Part shown: positions 26,188 through 33,826 of the stretch, piece after piece
Layout: each line of letters opens with the position of its first letter
How positions within the stretch are numbered: the first letter of the stretch is position 1
NCBI RefSeq assembly: GCF_040812015.1
Contig: NZ_JBFNXJ010000005.1
Coordinates: 222,330-286,329 of the forward strand
Length of the DNA stretch: 64,000 bases
Direction of reading: 5' to 3'
Source of the DNA: Chitinivorax sp. PXF-14
GTDB lineage: Bacteria > Pseudomonadota > Gammaproteobacteria > Burkholderiales > SCOH01
Program-made: the position numbers and the translations under genes
The notes under the pieces: model-generated
What the model saw: the letters and a program-made list of their open reading frames with translations, nothing else
Databases searched by the model: none
Told to the model about the DNA's origin: nothing

Positions 26188-28221
26188 TCAGGATTTGCGG
26201 TCGGCCGTCCACTGGCCGATGCGGAAGATCACGAACTCGGCCGGCCGCAGCGGCGCGACGCCGATCAGGCAGACCAGGCGGCCGTTGTCGAGGTCGTTCT
26301 GGGTCATGGTCGAGCGGTCGCAGCGCACGAAGAAGGCCTTGTCCGCGGTCTCGCCCAGCAGTGCGCCATTGCTCCACTCGTTGAACAGGAAATCCTTGAT
26401 CGTCTCGCGCACATTGGCCCACAGCCGCTCGCCGTTGGGCTCGAAGACGGCCCACTGCGTGCCGAGGTCGATCGAGCGTTCGAGATAGGCGAAATAGCGG
26501 CGCAGGTTGACGTATTTCCATTCCGGGTCCGAGCTGATCGTGCGTGCGCCCCACAGCCGGTAGCCGCGCCCCTCGAAGAAGCGGAAACAGTTGACACCCT
26601 CGGGGTTGAGCACCTCCTGCTGCGCCTTGTTGAGCATGGTCTCGAAGCCCAGCGCCAGCGTCACCACCTCGTTCGCCGGCGCCTTGTAGACGGCCCGCTC
26701 GATGTCGTTGCGCGCGTAGATGCCGGCGACAAAGCCGGACGGCGGCATGGCCACCTCGCGCCGCGTCACCGGGTCGAGAATCTTCACCCACGGGTAATAC
26801 AGCGCGGCGTACTTGGAGTCGTACTGCGCGCGCAAGGCCCGCACGTCGGCGATGGTCTGGCCATCGCCGCAGTCGAGCACGGCGATGCGGTAGCGCATGC
26901 GTTCGGCGTGGCTGATCAGCAGGCTGATGATGGTCGCCGCGTTGTCGCGGTAATCACCCTCGTAGCCAAAGGTGGAGCCCGGTGCGGCGACGATCGAGAT
27001 GTCCTCGATTGCTTCGAGCGACTTGAGGCCGGTCTTGAACGGGCTGTCGTCGGGCGCGGTACCTTCGTAGGCATCGAAGCCGGGGCGCACGCCATCGTTA
27101 CCGCCATCAAGCACGTAATCGACCGAGCGGTCGGCATCGGGCGAGCCCGGCTGCGCCAGCGAGGACAGCAGGCTGCTCTTGGCGGCAAAAAAGGCCTGCA
27201 GCGCCTGAATGCCGTTGCCGACATCGGTGCCTTCATGCGCATCGCCGGGGTTGAGCAGTGCGCGGCCGCGCTCGACCACCACCGGCAGCCGCCGCGCCAG
27301 CGACAGACTCGCCGGCCGTGCGGCAAACACGTCGAACACCGAGTCGGGCTGGCCGGCACGCGTATGGTCGGGGTCGAGCGGCAGGCCGGACCAGGTCTGC
27401 GGCGGCTGGTCGCTGTCCTCGTCGGGGAAGACGGTGATGCTCAGGCTCAGCACGCGCACCTTGTCGCGGAAGGCCGGGTTGGCGTGGTAAGCCAGGTCGG
27501 CCAGCGTCACGGTGGCGGGCGGGCTGCTCAGGCTGGTGCCGGAGAGCGGATTGGTGAACTGCCAGATCGGCTCGCGCGTGGTCGGGTCGAGCGCGTTCCC
27601 GGCCAGATAGAAATCGCCAGGCTCCGGCGTGCCCGCTGCCGGCGGCGAACCGAGCGGCGAGGCGTTGTTGATGTTGCTGATCCACACCACGTCGCCGGGC
27701 AGCAGGCCGTTCAGCGTCTTGACGCGCTGGCTGCTGTCGTTCGGGTCGGGCTGCTCGCCGAGGATGTTCTGCGACAGGCTCAACGTCAGCCGCACCCGCA
27801 TCGCGCCCGAGCTGCCGGGAAAGCGCGCGCGCACGCGCACCGTGCGGCGTACCGCGGCGTTGGTGGCGGGGCGCTGGCCATCGGTGGTGAGCCAGGCATC
27901 GGCATAGCCGTCGTCGGTGGACGAGACCGACGCAAACACGCGCGACACGTAGAGCCGCTTGCCGCCCTGCTCGAAGAACGCACGCACCGCGTGCCACATG
28001 TAGTTGTGCATCGCCGGCGCGCCATCGAAGCGCAACTGCTGCCGGTCGCCATACATGCGTTCGAACTCGCCGAGGCTCGTCACGACCTCGGGTTCGATGT
28101 CGATCGGGCCGTAGCGCGTGGGGCCGACAAAGCCGGTGGTGGTGGTGCTCACCCCTTCGATCGACTTGGCGCGGAACGAGGTCTCCTCGACGTAGACGCC
28201 AGGGGCCAGGTATTCGGGCAT
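26188..28221 (-). CDS. Tail sheath protein
   Basis: A 677-residue contractile sheath subunit. The start PEYLAPGVYVEETSFRAKSI is the classic sheath N-terminal strand that links to neighbouring subunits; then GFVGPTRYGP, and AVRAFFEQGGKRLYVSRVF. The C-terminal half holds the conserved core: PWVKILDPVTRREVAMPPSG, VAGIYARNDIERAVYKAPAN, NPEGVNCFRFFEGRGYRLWG, ARTISSDPEWKYVNLRRYF, and a final beta strand (LRPAEFVIFRIGQW). The N-terminal half contains variable surface domains. AGGAG Shine-Dalgarno is 5 bases upstream. As the largest conserved structural component after the cap, it probably forms the contracting outer cylinder. Confidence 0.95.
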   Translation of the reverse strand: MPEYLAPGVYVEETSFRAKSIEGVSTTTTGFVGPTRYGPIDIEPEVVTSLGEFERMYGDRQQLRFDGAPAMHNYMWHAVRAFFEQGGKRLYVSRVFASVSSTDDGYADAWLTTDGQRPATNAAVRRTVRVRARFPGSSGAMRVRLTLSLSQNILGEQPDPNDSSQRVKTLNGLLPGDVVWISNINNASPLGSPPAAGTPEPGDFYLAGNALDPTTREPIWQFTNPLSGTSLSSPPATVTLADLAYHANPAFRDKVRVLSLSITVFPDEDSDQPPQTWSGLPLDPDHTRAGQPDSVFDVFAARPASLSLARRLPVVVERGRALLNPGDAHEGTDVGNGIQALQAFFAAKSSLLSSLAQPGSPDADRSVDYVLDGGNDGVRPGFDAYEGTAPDDSPFKTGLKSLEAIEDISIVAAPGSTFGYEGDYRDNAATIISLLISHAERMRYRIAVLDCGDGQTIADVRALRAQYDSKYAALYYPWVKILDPVTRREVAMPPSGFVAGIYARNDIERAVYKAPANEVVTLALGFETMLNKAQQEVLNPEGVNCFRFFEGRGYRLWGARTISSDPEWKYVNLRRYFAYLERSIDLGTQWAVFEPNGERLWANVRETIKDFLFNEWSNGALLGETADKAFFVRCDRSTMTQNDLDNGRLVCLIGVAPLRPAEFVIFRIGQWTADRKS

Positions 28222-28401
28222 GGTGCTCTCCTCTGTTCAAAAGAGCCCCTCTCAGCGGGCCCAAACTTGCCAGCTTGCGGCCGGGCGATGCCTGCGCGCC
28301 CCGTGCACTCACATGCACGGCGGCCGCTGTGCGCCAGCCTGCCCCAATCTGCCCACAGCACGAGCCCACTGAGATGGGCTCCTTGTCCGGCGCACCCGGC
28401 G
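28222..28401 (-). other. 180-base spacer in the operon with two hairpins
   Basis: This is the only sizeable gap inside the operon apart from 11942-12023. Read on the minus strand it contains GAGCCCA/TGGGCTC with a 6-base loop and, further on, CGTGCA/TGCACG. Neither is followed by a T-run, so neither looks like an intrinsic terminator. No coding frame with a Shine-Dalgarno was found. The hairpins may be RNA-processing or stability elements that raise sheath and tube expression relative to the cap genes; this is inference. Confidence 0.4.
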
Positions 28402-29256
28402 TCAGGTGCGTTGCAGGTACAGCCAGGAAGAACCCGCGGTCGCCAGCACGCGCTCACGACCAAACTCCACGGTGATCGCGCCCAGCGCCGCCAGCGGCGA
28501 GACCGTCGCCAGCGGTACGGCGGCGCGCTGCCCCAGCATGGCGCCACAGTCGGGCGCGGTGGCGGCGGCAAGGCTCGCGTCGTAGCGCACCGCCAGCTCC
28601 ACCGTCCAGCTGAACATCGGCGCCCCGCCCGGCGGCGAGGCCGGCGGCGACAGCACCGGCGGCCGCTCCGGCTCGGGGTAGGCGAACATCAGCTGCAGCG
28701 CCCCGTTCGCGTCGGCCACGCCGCGCCCGATCACCTCGCTGCGGTAACGTGCCTCGACCACCGCCCAGGCCGCCGGGCTGTCGCTATGTGCATCTCGCAG
28801 CTGGGCGCGCATCACCGCGAGCGGATACGGTTTGGGCCGCACCGGCGACGGATAGAGCGGGATCGCCCGGCCGGCCGGCGGCAACGACAGCAGGCAGTCG
28901 GGCATGAACAGCCCCTTCTGCGGCAGCCGCGCGGGAAAACGCTGCGGCAGGAAACGCCCCATGCGGTCGCCGACCTCGATCAGGTAGTCGCGCGTCGGCA
29001 TCGGCTGCCGCCAGAAATCCGCATCGCCGCTGCCCGCGAGCCGCCCCGGCATGCCCGGCAGGCGGTGCAGCATGAACACGCCGCTGCTGTTCGCATGCGC
29101 CTTCGACACGAGCTCGGGCTCGGCCAGCAGCGTCACGGTCACATCGAGCCCCATCTTGATCGGCGCCAGCGTCAGCGCATCGCAGAACGTCACGCCGAAC
29201 GGCGCCACCCACGACACATGATCGGGTGACAACGGATCCGCCAATACCCCGCTCAT
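28402..29256 (-). CDS. Conserved eCIS accessory protein, 284 aa
   Basis: A 284-residue protein I cannot assign to a named family. The N-terminal ~110 residues (MGLDVTVTLLAEPELVSKAH, SSGVFMLHRLPGMPG, RDYLIEVGD) resemble a carboxypeptidase-regulatory-like or transthyretin-type beta sandwich. Downstream are a Pro-rich stretch, a region with RSEVIGRGVADANGALQLMF and a C-terminal beta segment. No signal peptide or catalytic motif is seen. It lies between the DUF4255 and sheath genes and overlaps the DUF4255 stop by ATGA (29253-29256), so it is likely co-translated with the cap protein and may form the upper end of the particle. Confidence 0.6.
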   Translation of the reverse strand: MSGVLADPLSPDHVSWVAPFGVTFCDALTLAPIKMGLDVTVTLLAEPELVSKAHANSSGVFMLHRLPGMPGRLAGSGDADFWRQPMPTRDYLIEVGDRMGRFLPQRFPARLPQKGLFMPDCLLSLPPAGRAIPLYPSPVRPKPYPLAVMRAQLRDAHSDSPAAWAVVEARYRSEVIGRGVADANGALQLMFAYPEPERPPVLSPPASPPGGAPMFSWTVELAVRYDASLAAATAPDCGAMLGQRAAVPLATVSPLAALGAITVEFGRERVLATAGSSWLYLQRT

Positions 29257-29837
29257 TGCGTGAACCCCACGTCGAAGGCGCGCGTCTGCACCGGGCCGGC
29301 CTCATCCACCGAGATCGTCGAATCGAGCTCCACCAGCCGCGTGATGTAGGTCAGCGGCGTCTGCATGCGCGGGGTGAACTTGTCCCACAGCCCCAGGTAA
29401 TCGGCGATCGGCATCGTGTCGAACACCAGCTCGACGGCCTCGTCGTCGCGGAAGGTGTCGGGCTCGGGCATGTAGGAGTTGATCACCGAGGCCGGCAGCA
29501 CGGCGCGGTCCTCGATGAAGCGCGCGGCCCAGCCGAGCAGGCGCTGCTGGCGCTCGCCGTCGGCGGCCCAGGGCGTCAGCATGTAATGCAGGTCCACCGG
29601 CAGCGAGGGCCGCCACAGCCGCCCGTCCGCCGTGCGGCGCAGCGGCAGGTTGCGGCCGATGGTGTTGAGCGCCACCCGGTAGAGGCATAGCGAAAAGCCC
29701 TCCGCCATGGGCTCGGCAAACTGGGCGGTGGTATAGAGCTCGAATCGGGGGCTCAGCAGGAGCGCACGCGGATAGTGCTCCTGAATCAAGCCCAGCACGG
29801 CTTTGCTGACAGCCGCGGCTGCATTGAAGGTCGCCAT
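29253..29837 (-). CDS. DUF4255 tail cap/terminator protein (Afp16/Pvc16-like)
   Basis: A 194-residue DUF4255 (Pvc16 N-terminal domain) protein: MATFNAAAAVSKAVLGLIQE, RFELYTTAQFAEPMAEGFSL, LCLYRVALNTIGRNLPLRR, then LHYMLTPWAADGERQQRLLG. In Afp and PVC, Afp16/Pvc16 caps the growing tube and sheath and fixes particle length. It is the first gene of the operon. The frame is open to an earlier ATG at 29921, but that codon lies upstream of the predicted -24/-12 element (29873-29888) and has no ribosome site; the 29837 start leaves a ~24-base leader after the predicted transcription start and gives the usual family N-terminus. Confidence 0.9.
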   Translation of the reverse strand: MATFNAAAAVSKAVLGLIQEHYPRALLLSPRFELYTTAQFAEPMAEGFSLCLYRVALNTIGRNLPLRRTADGRLWRPSLPVDLHYMLTPWAADGERQQRLLGWAARFIEDRAVLPASVINSYMPEPDTFRDDEAVELVFDTMPIADYLGLWDKFTPRMQTPLTYITRLVELDSTISVDEAGPVQTRAFDVGFTQ

Positions 29838-29872
29838 AACGCTCGTCGTGAGGGTGGTATCGAGACTGGATT

Positions 29873-29888
29873 GGCAAGCTCCGTGCCA
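29873..29888 (-). promoter_or_regulatory. Predicted sigma-54 (-24/-12) promoter of the eCIS operon
   Basis: On the minus strand the sequence is TGGCACG-GAGC-TTGCC. It matches all 11 core bases of the sigma-54 consensus TGGCACG-N4-TTGC, with the required 10 bases between the GG and GC doublets. Transcription would start near 29861, giving a ~24-base leader before the DUF4255 ATG at 29837. Sigma-54 promoters need an enhancer-binding activator; none is encoded in this window. Confidence 0.7.
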
Positions 29889-30068
29889 TGCCGCGCAAGG
29901 CCTGCAAACGCCTGAATTCACAGGGCTATGGCGGCAGGCGGATACAGCAGGTGGGCTGGCGTGGCCCCACCCGCCGCCGGCCTGCCCGCCACAAACACCT
30001 GATTTGACTGGCCTGGTCGCAAGCTGGCGGGCGAATCGGCATGGGTCAAAACTGCCTCATCCGTGCGA

Positions 30069-30085
30069 TTGGCCCGCTTCTTGCA
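30069..30085 (+). promoter_or_regulatory. Divergent sigma-54-like promoter
   Basis: The plus strand reads T-TGGCCCG-CTTC-TTGCA: 10 of the 11 core bases match (A to C in the -24 box), the flanking T and A fit, and GG-GC spacing is 10 bases. A start near 30096 would give a ~255-base leader before the 68-aa gene at 30352. With the opposite element 180 bases away, this suggests divergent control by one activator. The long leader makes it less certain than the eCIS element. Confidence 0.45.
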
Positions 30086-30351
30086 TGACAGGTGGATAGC
30101 CATTCGCCAAATCGCTTCGTCACGCCGGGTGGCGGCGCTGCAAAAGCCCGCCAGGCAAGGGTCGCAGCAGCCGGGGCTGCAGGTGCGGCAATCGTGCCAT
30201 GCACCAATACGGGCAATCCGCAGGGCACACCGCACCAGAGGTGCAAGCTGGGCAGGCTGACATCAGGAGGTAACACAAACACGCAACCTTGATCACGCTG
30301 CCGTCACGCCGGACGGCCCCTTGCAGACTCAATCAGGAATCAGGAGGCATC

Positions 30352-30558
30352 ATGCTAGCGAAACCCGGAAAATCCCCCTGGAGCACGCTCCCGTCCCGCA
30401 TCGAGCGCAGGCTGTTCAGCACCAGCCACACCCTGATCGCCCCGCGCGACCCCCGCCGTGGGCGCCTGTGGCAGAGCCTGCTGGCGACCGTGCAATCGAG
30501 CTGGCCCATGCTGCTGGCGATGGCCTGGCTGGCGGCAGCCATGGCCGGCAGCGACTAG
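30352..30558 (+). CDS. Small membrane-type hypothetical protein, 68 aa
   Basis: A 68-residue protein starting MLAKPGKSPWSTLPSRIERR, basic in the first half, with one hydrophobic C-terminal segment (WPMLLAMAWLAAAMAGSD), so probably a single-pass membrane protein with a short tail. The ATG follows AGGAGG-CATC, a perfect Shine-Dalgarno at slightly short spacing. It is the first plus-strand gene facing away from the injection-system operon and lies downstream of the sigma-54-like element at 30069-30085. Function unknown; linkage to eCIS is only suggested by the shared control region. Confidence 0.6.
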   Translation: MLAKPGKSPWSTLPSRIERRLFSTSHTLIAPRDPRRGRLWQSLLATVQSSWPMLLAMAWLAAAMAGSD

Positions 30559-30824
30559 CCGCCCAGATCGGCCAAGTGCAGGCAGGCCCGGGCCGGCCTG
30601 TGCGCAATGGCGCCTGTCAACGTGATCCGCCGCGCCAGCCGAGGCCACCGCTAGCTGCCACGGCCCCCCCCGGGCCGCCCTCGCCGCACCGCGCTGGCCG
30701 GCCCACCCGGCAGCCGTTAGAATGCGCCGCACCGGTGCATCTGCCGCCATATCGTTGGGCTGTCATACGCATGCAACGTGATAGACACGATAATTCAACA
30801 GTTTGCCGCCAACGAGGACTCTCA

Positions 30825-31094
30825 ATGAATGCCGCCCGAAAAATACGCAAATACCTGACCAGGCAGGGCGAGAACGACAGCCTGCGGGTATTGCTCGAAC
30901 TTGCACACGCGCTGGACGGCAAGCAGCACTTCGCGCTCGAACGGCTCTACGAGCTCGATTCGGAATACTTCGAACTGGGGCTGGAGCTGATGCGCGACTG
31001 GCGGCTCGATCGCCACCGTCTCGCACGCGGCAAGCTGGTGTCGCTGCTGTCGCCGACGGCAAGTGAAGCCGACGAGCGCGACGCCGGCGCCTGA
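30825..31094 (+). CDS. Hypothetical protein, 89 aa
   Basis: An 89-residue soluble, highly charged helical protein (MNAARKIRKYLTRQGENDS, LLELAHALDGKQHFALERLY, ELGLELMRDWRLDRHRLARG). No known domain recognised. The start was chosen for the GAGG motif 7-8 bases upstream (AACGAGGACTCTCAATG); the frame is open further upstream but without ribosome-site support. The 266 bases before it (30559-30824) hold no other gene that I can support. A small regulator or structural partner is possible, but nothing in the sequence decides. Confidence 0.6.
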   Translation: MNAARKIRKYLTRQGENDSLRVLLELAHALDGKQHFALERLYELDSEYFELGLELMRDWRLDRHRLARGKLVSLLSPTASEADERDAGA

Positions 31095-31167
31095 GCGCCT
31101 GCCGGCGAGCACGTCCACCCGGCCCGGTTTCACACCATCTCGTCACGCCGCATCCAGCCAACCGCGA

Positions 31168-31383
31168 TCAGCACTCCAGCGTCACGGCGTGGTAGCTGCC
31201 CTTGATATACTGGGTGACGTATTCGCCCTTCGAGTCGGCTGCCATCAGCTCATCGAATACCATCGGCGGCACCTGCAGGTAGCGGCAGAGGCCGCCGTCG
31301 AGGTAGCGCACCTCGAGCGTATGGGTCTCCGGATCGTACCCGACCGACTCGACATAGCTGGATTTGACTGCATCCCGTTCCAT
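31168..31383 (-). CDS. KTSC-domain protein, 71 aa
   Basis: A 71-residue protein: MERDAVKSSYVESVGYDPET, LEVRYLDGGLCRYLQVPPMV, then a helix and SKGEYVTQYIKGSYHAV. This is the KTSC fold (here with KSS at the signature site), a small domain common in phage and bacterial proteins with suspected nucleic-acid or regulatory roles; the molecular function is not known. Two ATGs are possible (31389 and 31383); the second gives better spacing from AAGGG. It is convergent with the 89-aa gene and separated from typA by a terminator. Confidence 0.8.
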   Translation of the reverse strand: MERDAVKSSYVESVGYDPETHTLEVRYLDGGLCRYLQVPPMVFDELMAADSKGEYVTQYIKGSYHAVTLEC

Positions 31384-31593
31384 CCGCATCCCTTTCCCGT
31401 GTTGGTGTCTGCATGAAGTCGGCAAGGGGGCGTTCGCCGCCTTGCCCTCCGCTACATCCTAGGCCGAAATCGTGACAGATACGAGATCGCGGCCCGGCCT
31501 ACAGCCCGCGCCACCGGCGATCCCGCCGCATCACCCGCTGGCGCGGACGGCACATCGCAACTATCGCCACGGCGCGGCCTGCCGGCGGCAATG

Positions 31594-31616
31594 AAAAAGG
31601 GCTCCTTCTGGAGCCC
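31594..31616 (-). terminator. Intrinsic terminator after typA
   Basis: Minus strand: stem GGGCTCC / GGAGCCC (7 bp, loop AGAA), then a run of five T. It sits 54 bases past the typA stop codon. The 286 bases between the KTSC gene start and the typA stop (31384-31669) contain nothing else I recognise. Confidence 0.85.
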
Positions 31617-31669
31617 CTTTCATGCTTGCCGCGAACCAACGGCCACCATCGGGTGGCCGGGCTCTGCGC

Positions 31670-33481
31670 TTAGCCTTCAGACTTGGCCGCGCGCTTGCGC
31701 TCGTGTTCCTGCAGGTGGCGCTTGCGCAGACGGATGTTCTGCGGCGTGATTTCGACCAGTTCGTCGTCATCGATGAATTCGATCGCCGATTCCAGCGTCA
31801 GCTTGACCGGCGTCGTCAGACGAACCGCCTCATCGGTGCCCGATGCGCGCACGTTGGTCAGCTTCTTGCCCTTGATCGGGTTCACGACCAGATCGTTGTC
31901 GCGGCTGTGAATGCCGATGATCATGCCTTCATACAGCTTCTCGCCCGGGCTCACGAACATACGGCCGCGGTCTTCCAGGTTCCACAATGCGTAAGCAACC
32001 GCTTCACCGTTTTCCTGGCTGATCAGCACGCCGTTGTGGCGGCCCGGGATGTCTGCCTTGACCGGACCATATTCGTCGAACACGTGCGCCATGATGCCGG
32101 TGCCACGCGTCATGGTCAGGAATTCACCCTGGAAGCCGATCAGGCCACGCGCCGGAATCTTGTACTCGATGCGGGTACGGCCATTGCTGTCGCTGACCAT
32201 GTCGACCATTTCGCCACGGCGACGCCCCAGTTCTTCCATCACAGCGCCCTGGTTTGCCTCTTCGACATCGACCGTCAGCATTTCGTACGGCTCGCACTTC
32301 TCGCCGTCGATGTCCTTCATCACCACGCGCGGCTTCGAAACCGACAGCTCGTAGCCTTCGCGACGCATGTTTTCCAGCAGGATGGTCAGGTGCAGTTCGC
32401 CACGGCCGGATACCAGGAAGGTATCTGCGTCAGACGTATCTTCCACGCGCAGCGCGACGTTGGTCAGCAGTTCCTTGGTCAGACGGTCGCGGATCTGGCG
32501 CGAGGTCACGAACTTGCCTTCGGTGCCGGCCAGCGGCGAGTTGTTGACCTGGAAGGTCATGGTCAGCGTCGGCTCGTCGACCGACAGCATCGGCAGTGCC
32601 TCGGGGCTGTTGACGTCGGCGATGGTGACGCCGATGCCGATTTCCTCGATACCGTTGATCAGGATGATGTCGCCGGCCTGTGCTTCATCAACCAGTACGC
32701 GCTCAAGGCCCTGGAAGCCGAGCACCTGGTTGATCTTGGCGGTCTTGTTGCCGTCGCGGCCCATCACCATGACCTGCTGGCCCGGCTTGATGCGGCCACG
32801 CGCGACACGGCCCACGCCGATGCGGCCGGTGTAGGTGGAATAGTCGAGTGCGGAGATCTGCAGCTGCAGCGGCTCGTCCGGACTGCCCTTGGGCGGCTCG
32901 ACGTGCTTCAGCACGGTTTCGAACAGCGCGCGCATATTGTCGGACGGCTGCGCCAAGTCGAGCGTCGCCCAGCCGTTCAGGGCCGAAGCGTAGACCACCG
33001 GGAAGTCGAGCTGCTCGTCGTTGGCGCCCAGCTTGTCGAACAGGTCGAACGTCTGATCGATCACCCAGTTCGGACGCGCGCCCGGGCGGTCGACCTTGTT
33101 GATCACGACGATGGGCTTCAGGCCCAGCGCCAGCGCCTTGCGGGTAACGAAGCGGGTCTGCGGCATCGGGCCTTCGACCGCATCGACCAGCAGCAGCACG
33201 CCGTCGACCATGCCGAGTACGCGTTCGACTTCGCCGCCGAAGTCGGCGTGCCCCGGGGTATCGACGATGTTGATGTGAACGCCTTCATAGTTGACGGCGG
33301 TATTCTTGGCCAGAATCGTGATGCCGCGCTCTTTTTCCAGGTCGTTGCTGTCCATCACGCGTTCGGCGATGTGCTGGTTTTCACGGAAAGTGCCTGCCTG
33401 GTGCAGCAGCTTGTCGACCATGGTGGTCTTGCCATGGTCAACGTGAGCAATAATGGCAATATTGCGGATGGCGCGCGTCAT
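31670..33481 (-). CDS. typA: GTP-binding ribosome-associated protein TypA/BipA
   Basis: A 603-residue translational GTPase, the standard length for TypA/BipA. The start [20 protein letters not shown] has G1 AHVDHGKT (residues 12-19), then [18 protein letters not shown] and NKVDRPGA motifs. The C-terminus carries the BipA-specific domain ([34 protein letters not shown]). It binds the ribosome in the GTP state and supports 50S maturation and growth under cold or other stress. The start is the ATG at 33481 with GGA upstream; the longer frame (to 33664) runs through non-conserved promoter sequence. Confidence 0.97.
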   Translation of the reverse strand: MTRAIRNIAIIAHVDHGKTTMVDKLLHQAGTFRENQHIAERVMDSNDLEKERGITILAKNTAVNYEGVHINIVDTPGHADFGGEVERVLGMVDGVLLLVDAVEGPMPQTRFVTRKALALGLKPIVVINKVDRPGARPNWVIDQTFDLFDKLGANDEQLDFPVVYASALNGWATLDLAQPSDNMRALFETVLKHVEPPKGSPDEPLQLQISALDYSTYTGRIGVGRVARGRIKPGQQVMVMGRDGNKTAKINQVLGFQGLERVLVDEAQAGDIILINGIEEIGIGVTIADVNSPEALPMLSVDEPTLTMTFQVNNSPLAGTEGKFVTSRQIRDRLTKELLTNVALRVEDTSDADTFLVSGRGELHLTILLENMRREGYELSVSKPRVVMKDIDGEKCEPYEMLTVDVEEANQGAVMEELGRRRGEMVDMVSDSNGRTRIEYKIPARGLIGFQGEFLTMTRGTGIMAHVFDEYGPVKADIPGRHNGVLISQENGEAVAYALWNLEDRGRMFVSPGEKLYEGMIIGIHSRDNDLVVNPIKGKKLTNVRASGTDEAVRLTTPVKLTLESAIEFIDDDELVEITPQNIRLRKRHLQEHERKRAAKSEG

Positions 33482-33826
33482 GAATCCGATTCCAAACAAG
33501 AGAAAAGCGTTGGATATTAACACAAAATCCTTGCAATTTTGTGCCAAGTTCTGGATAATGCAGCCTCTTTTCGATTGCGGATCAATGATTTCTGGATGCC
33601 GCAGTCCAAAAATCCATCGTCCCTGACCTTTTTCGCGCCTCAGTCGTAGCCAATGGCGCGTCATACCCCGGTTAGCGTCGATGTCACGTTACCGGCGGTT
33701 CTATTTAATTCGTTCATTACACGAATTTTCTGAAGTCGCCCCAATTCTGGGTGTCATCCGCGGCAAGCAAAGAGGCTTGTCGCTGCGCCGGTTTTTGCTT
33801 ATTGCTTTACCGTAAAAGGATGTATT
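33482..33826. other. Divergent typA / DEAD-box helicase control region
   Basis: 345 bases without a gene. The helicase side is AT-rich (TCTATTTAATTC near 33700) and would give a long 5' untranslated leader, as is usual for cold-inducible RNA helicases. On the typA side a TAATAT hexamer lies at 33514-33519 (minus strand). A sigma-54-like string TTGGCACAAAATTGCA (minus strand, near 33533-33548) was rejected because GG-GC spacing is only 9 bases. Confidence 0.4.

Larger units (their letters stand above)
29838..30351. other. 514-base divergent control region between the eCIS operon and small genes
   Basis: No convincing gene is seen here. It contains a sigma-54-type promoter facing the eCIS operon (29873-29888), a second facing right (30069-30085), and about 180 bases between them where an activator bound upstream of both could act. 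An EcoRI-centred inverted repeat CCTGAATTCACAGG lies at 29911-29924. To the right are two AGGAGG motifs in a repeated TCAGGAGG context (30265-30270 and 30342-30347); only the second has a start codon at a usable distance. Confidence 0.6.

Noticed and set aside
1..29921. R-type pyocin or prophage instead of eCIS
   Set aside because: AAA+ ATPase, DUF4255, LysM and DUF4157 genes are eCIS markers; no head, portal, terminase, lysis, repressor or integrase genes are seen.
29921..29923. DUF4255 start at 29921
   Set aside because: It would lie upstream of the predicted -24/-12 promoter, lacks a ribosome site, and adds non-family sequence.
33533..33548. Sigma-54-like TTGGCAC-AAAA-TTGCA on the minus strand upstream of typA
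   Set aside because: Only 9 bases separate the GG and GC doublets; sigma-54 needs 10, and typA is a housekeeping gene.
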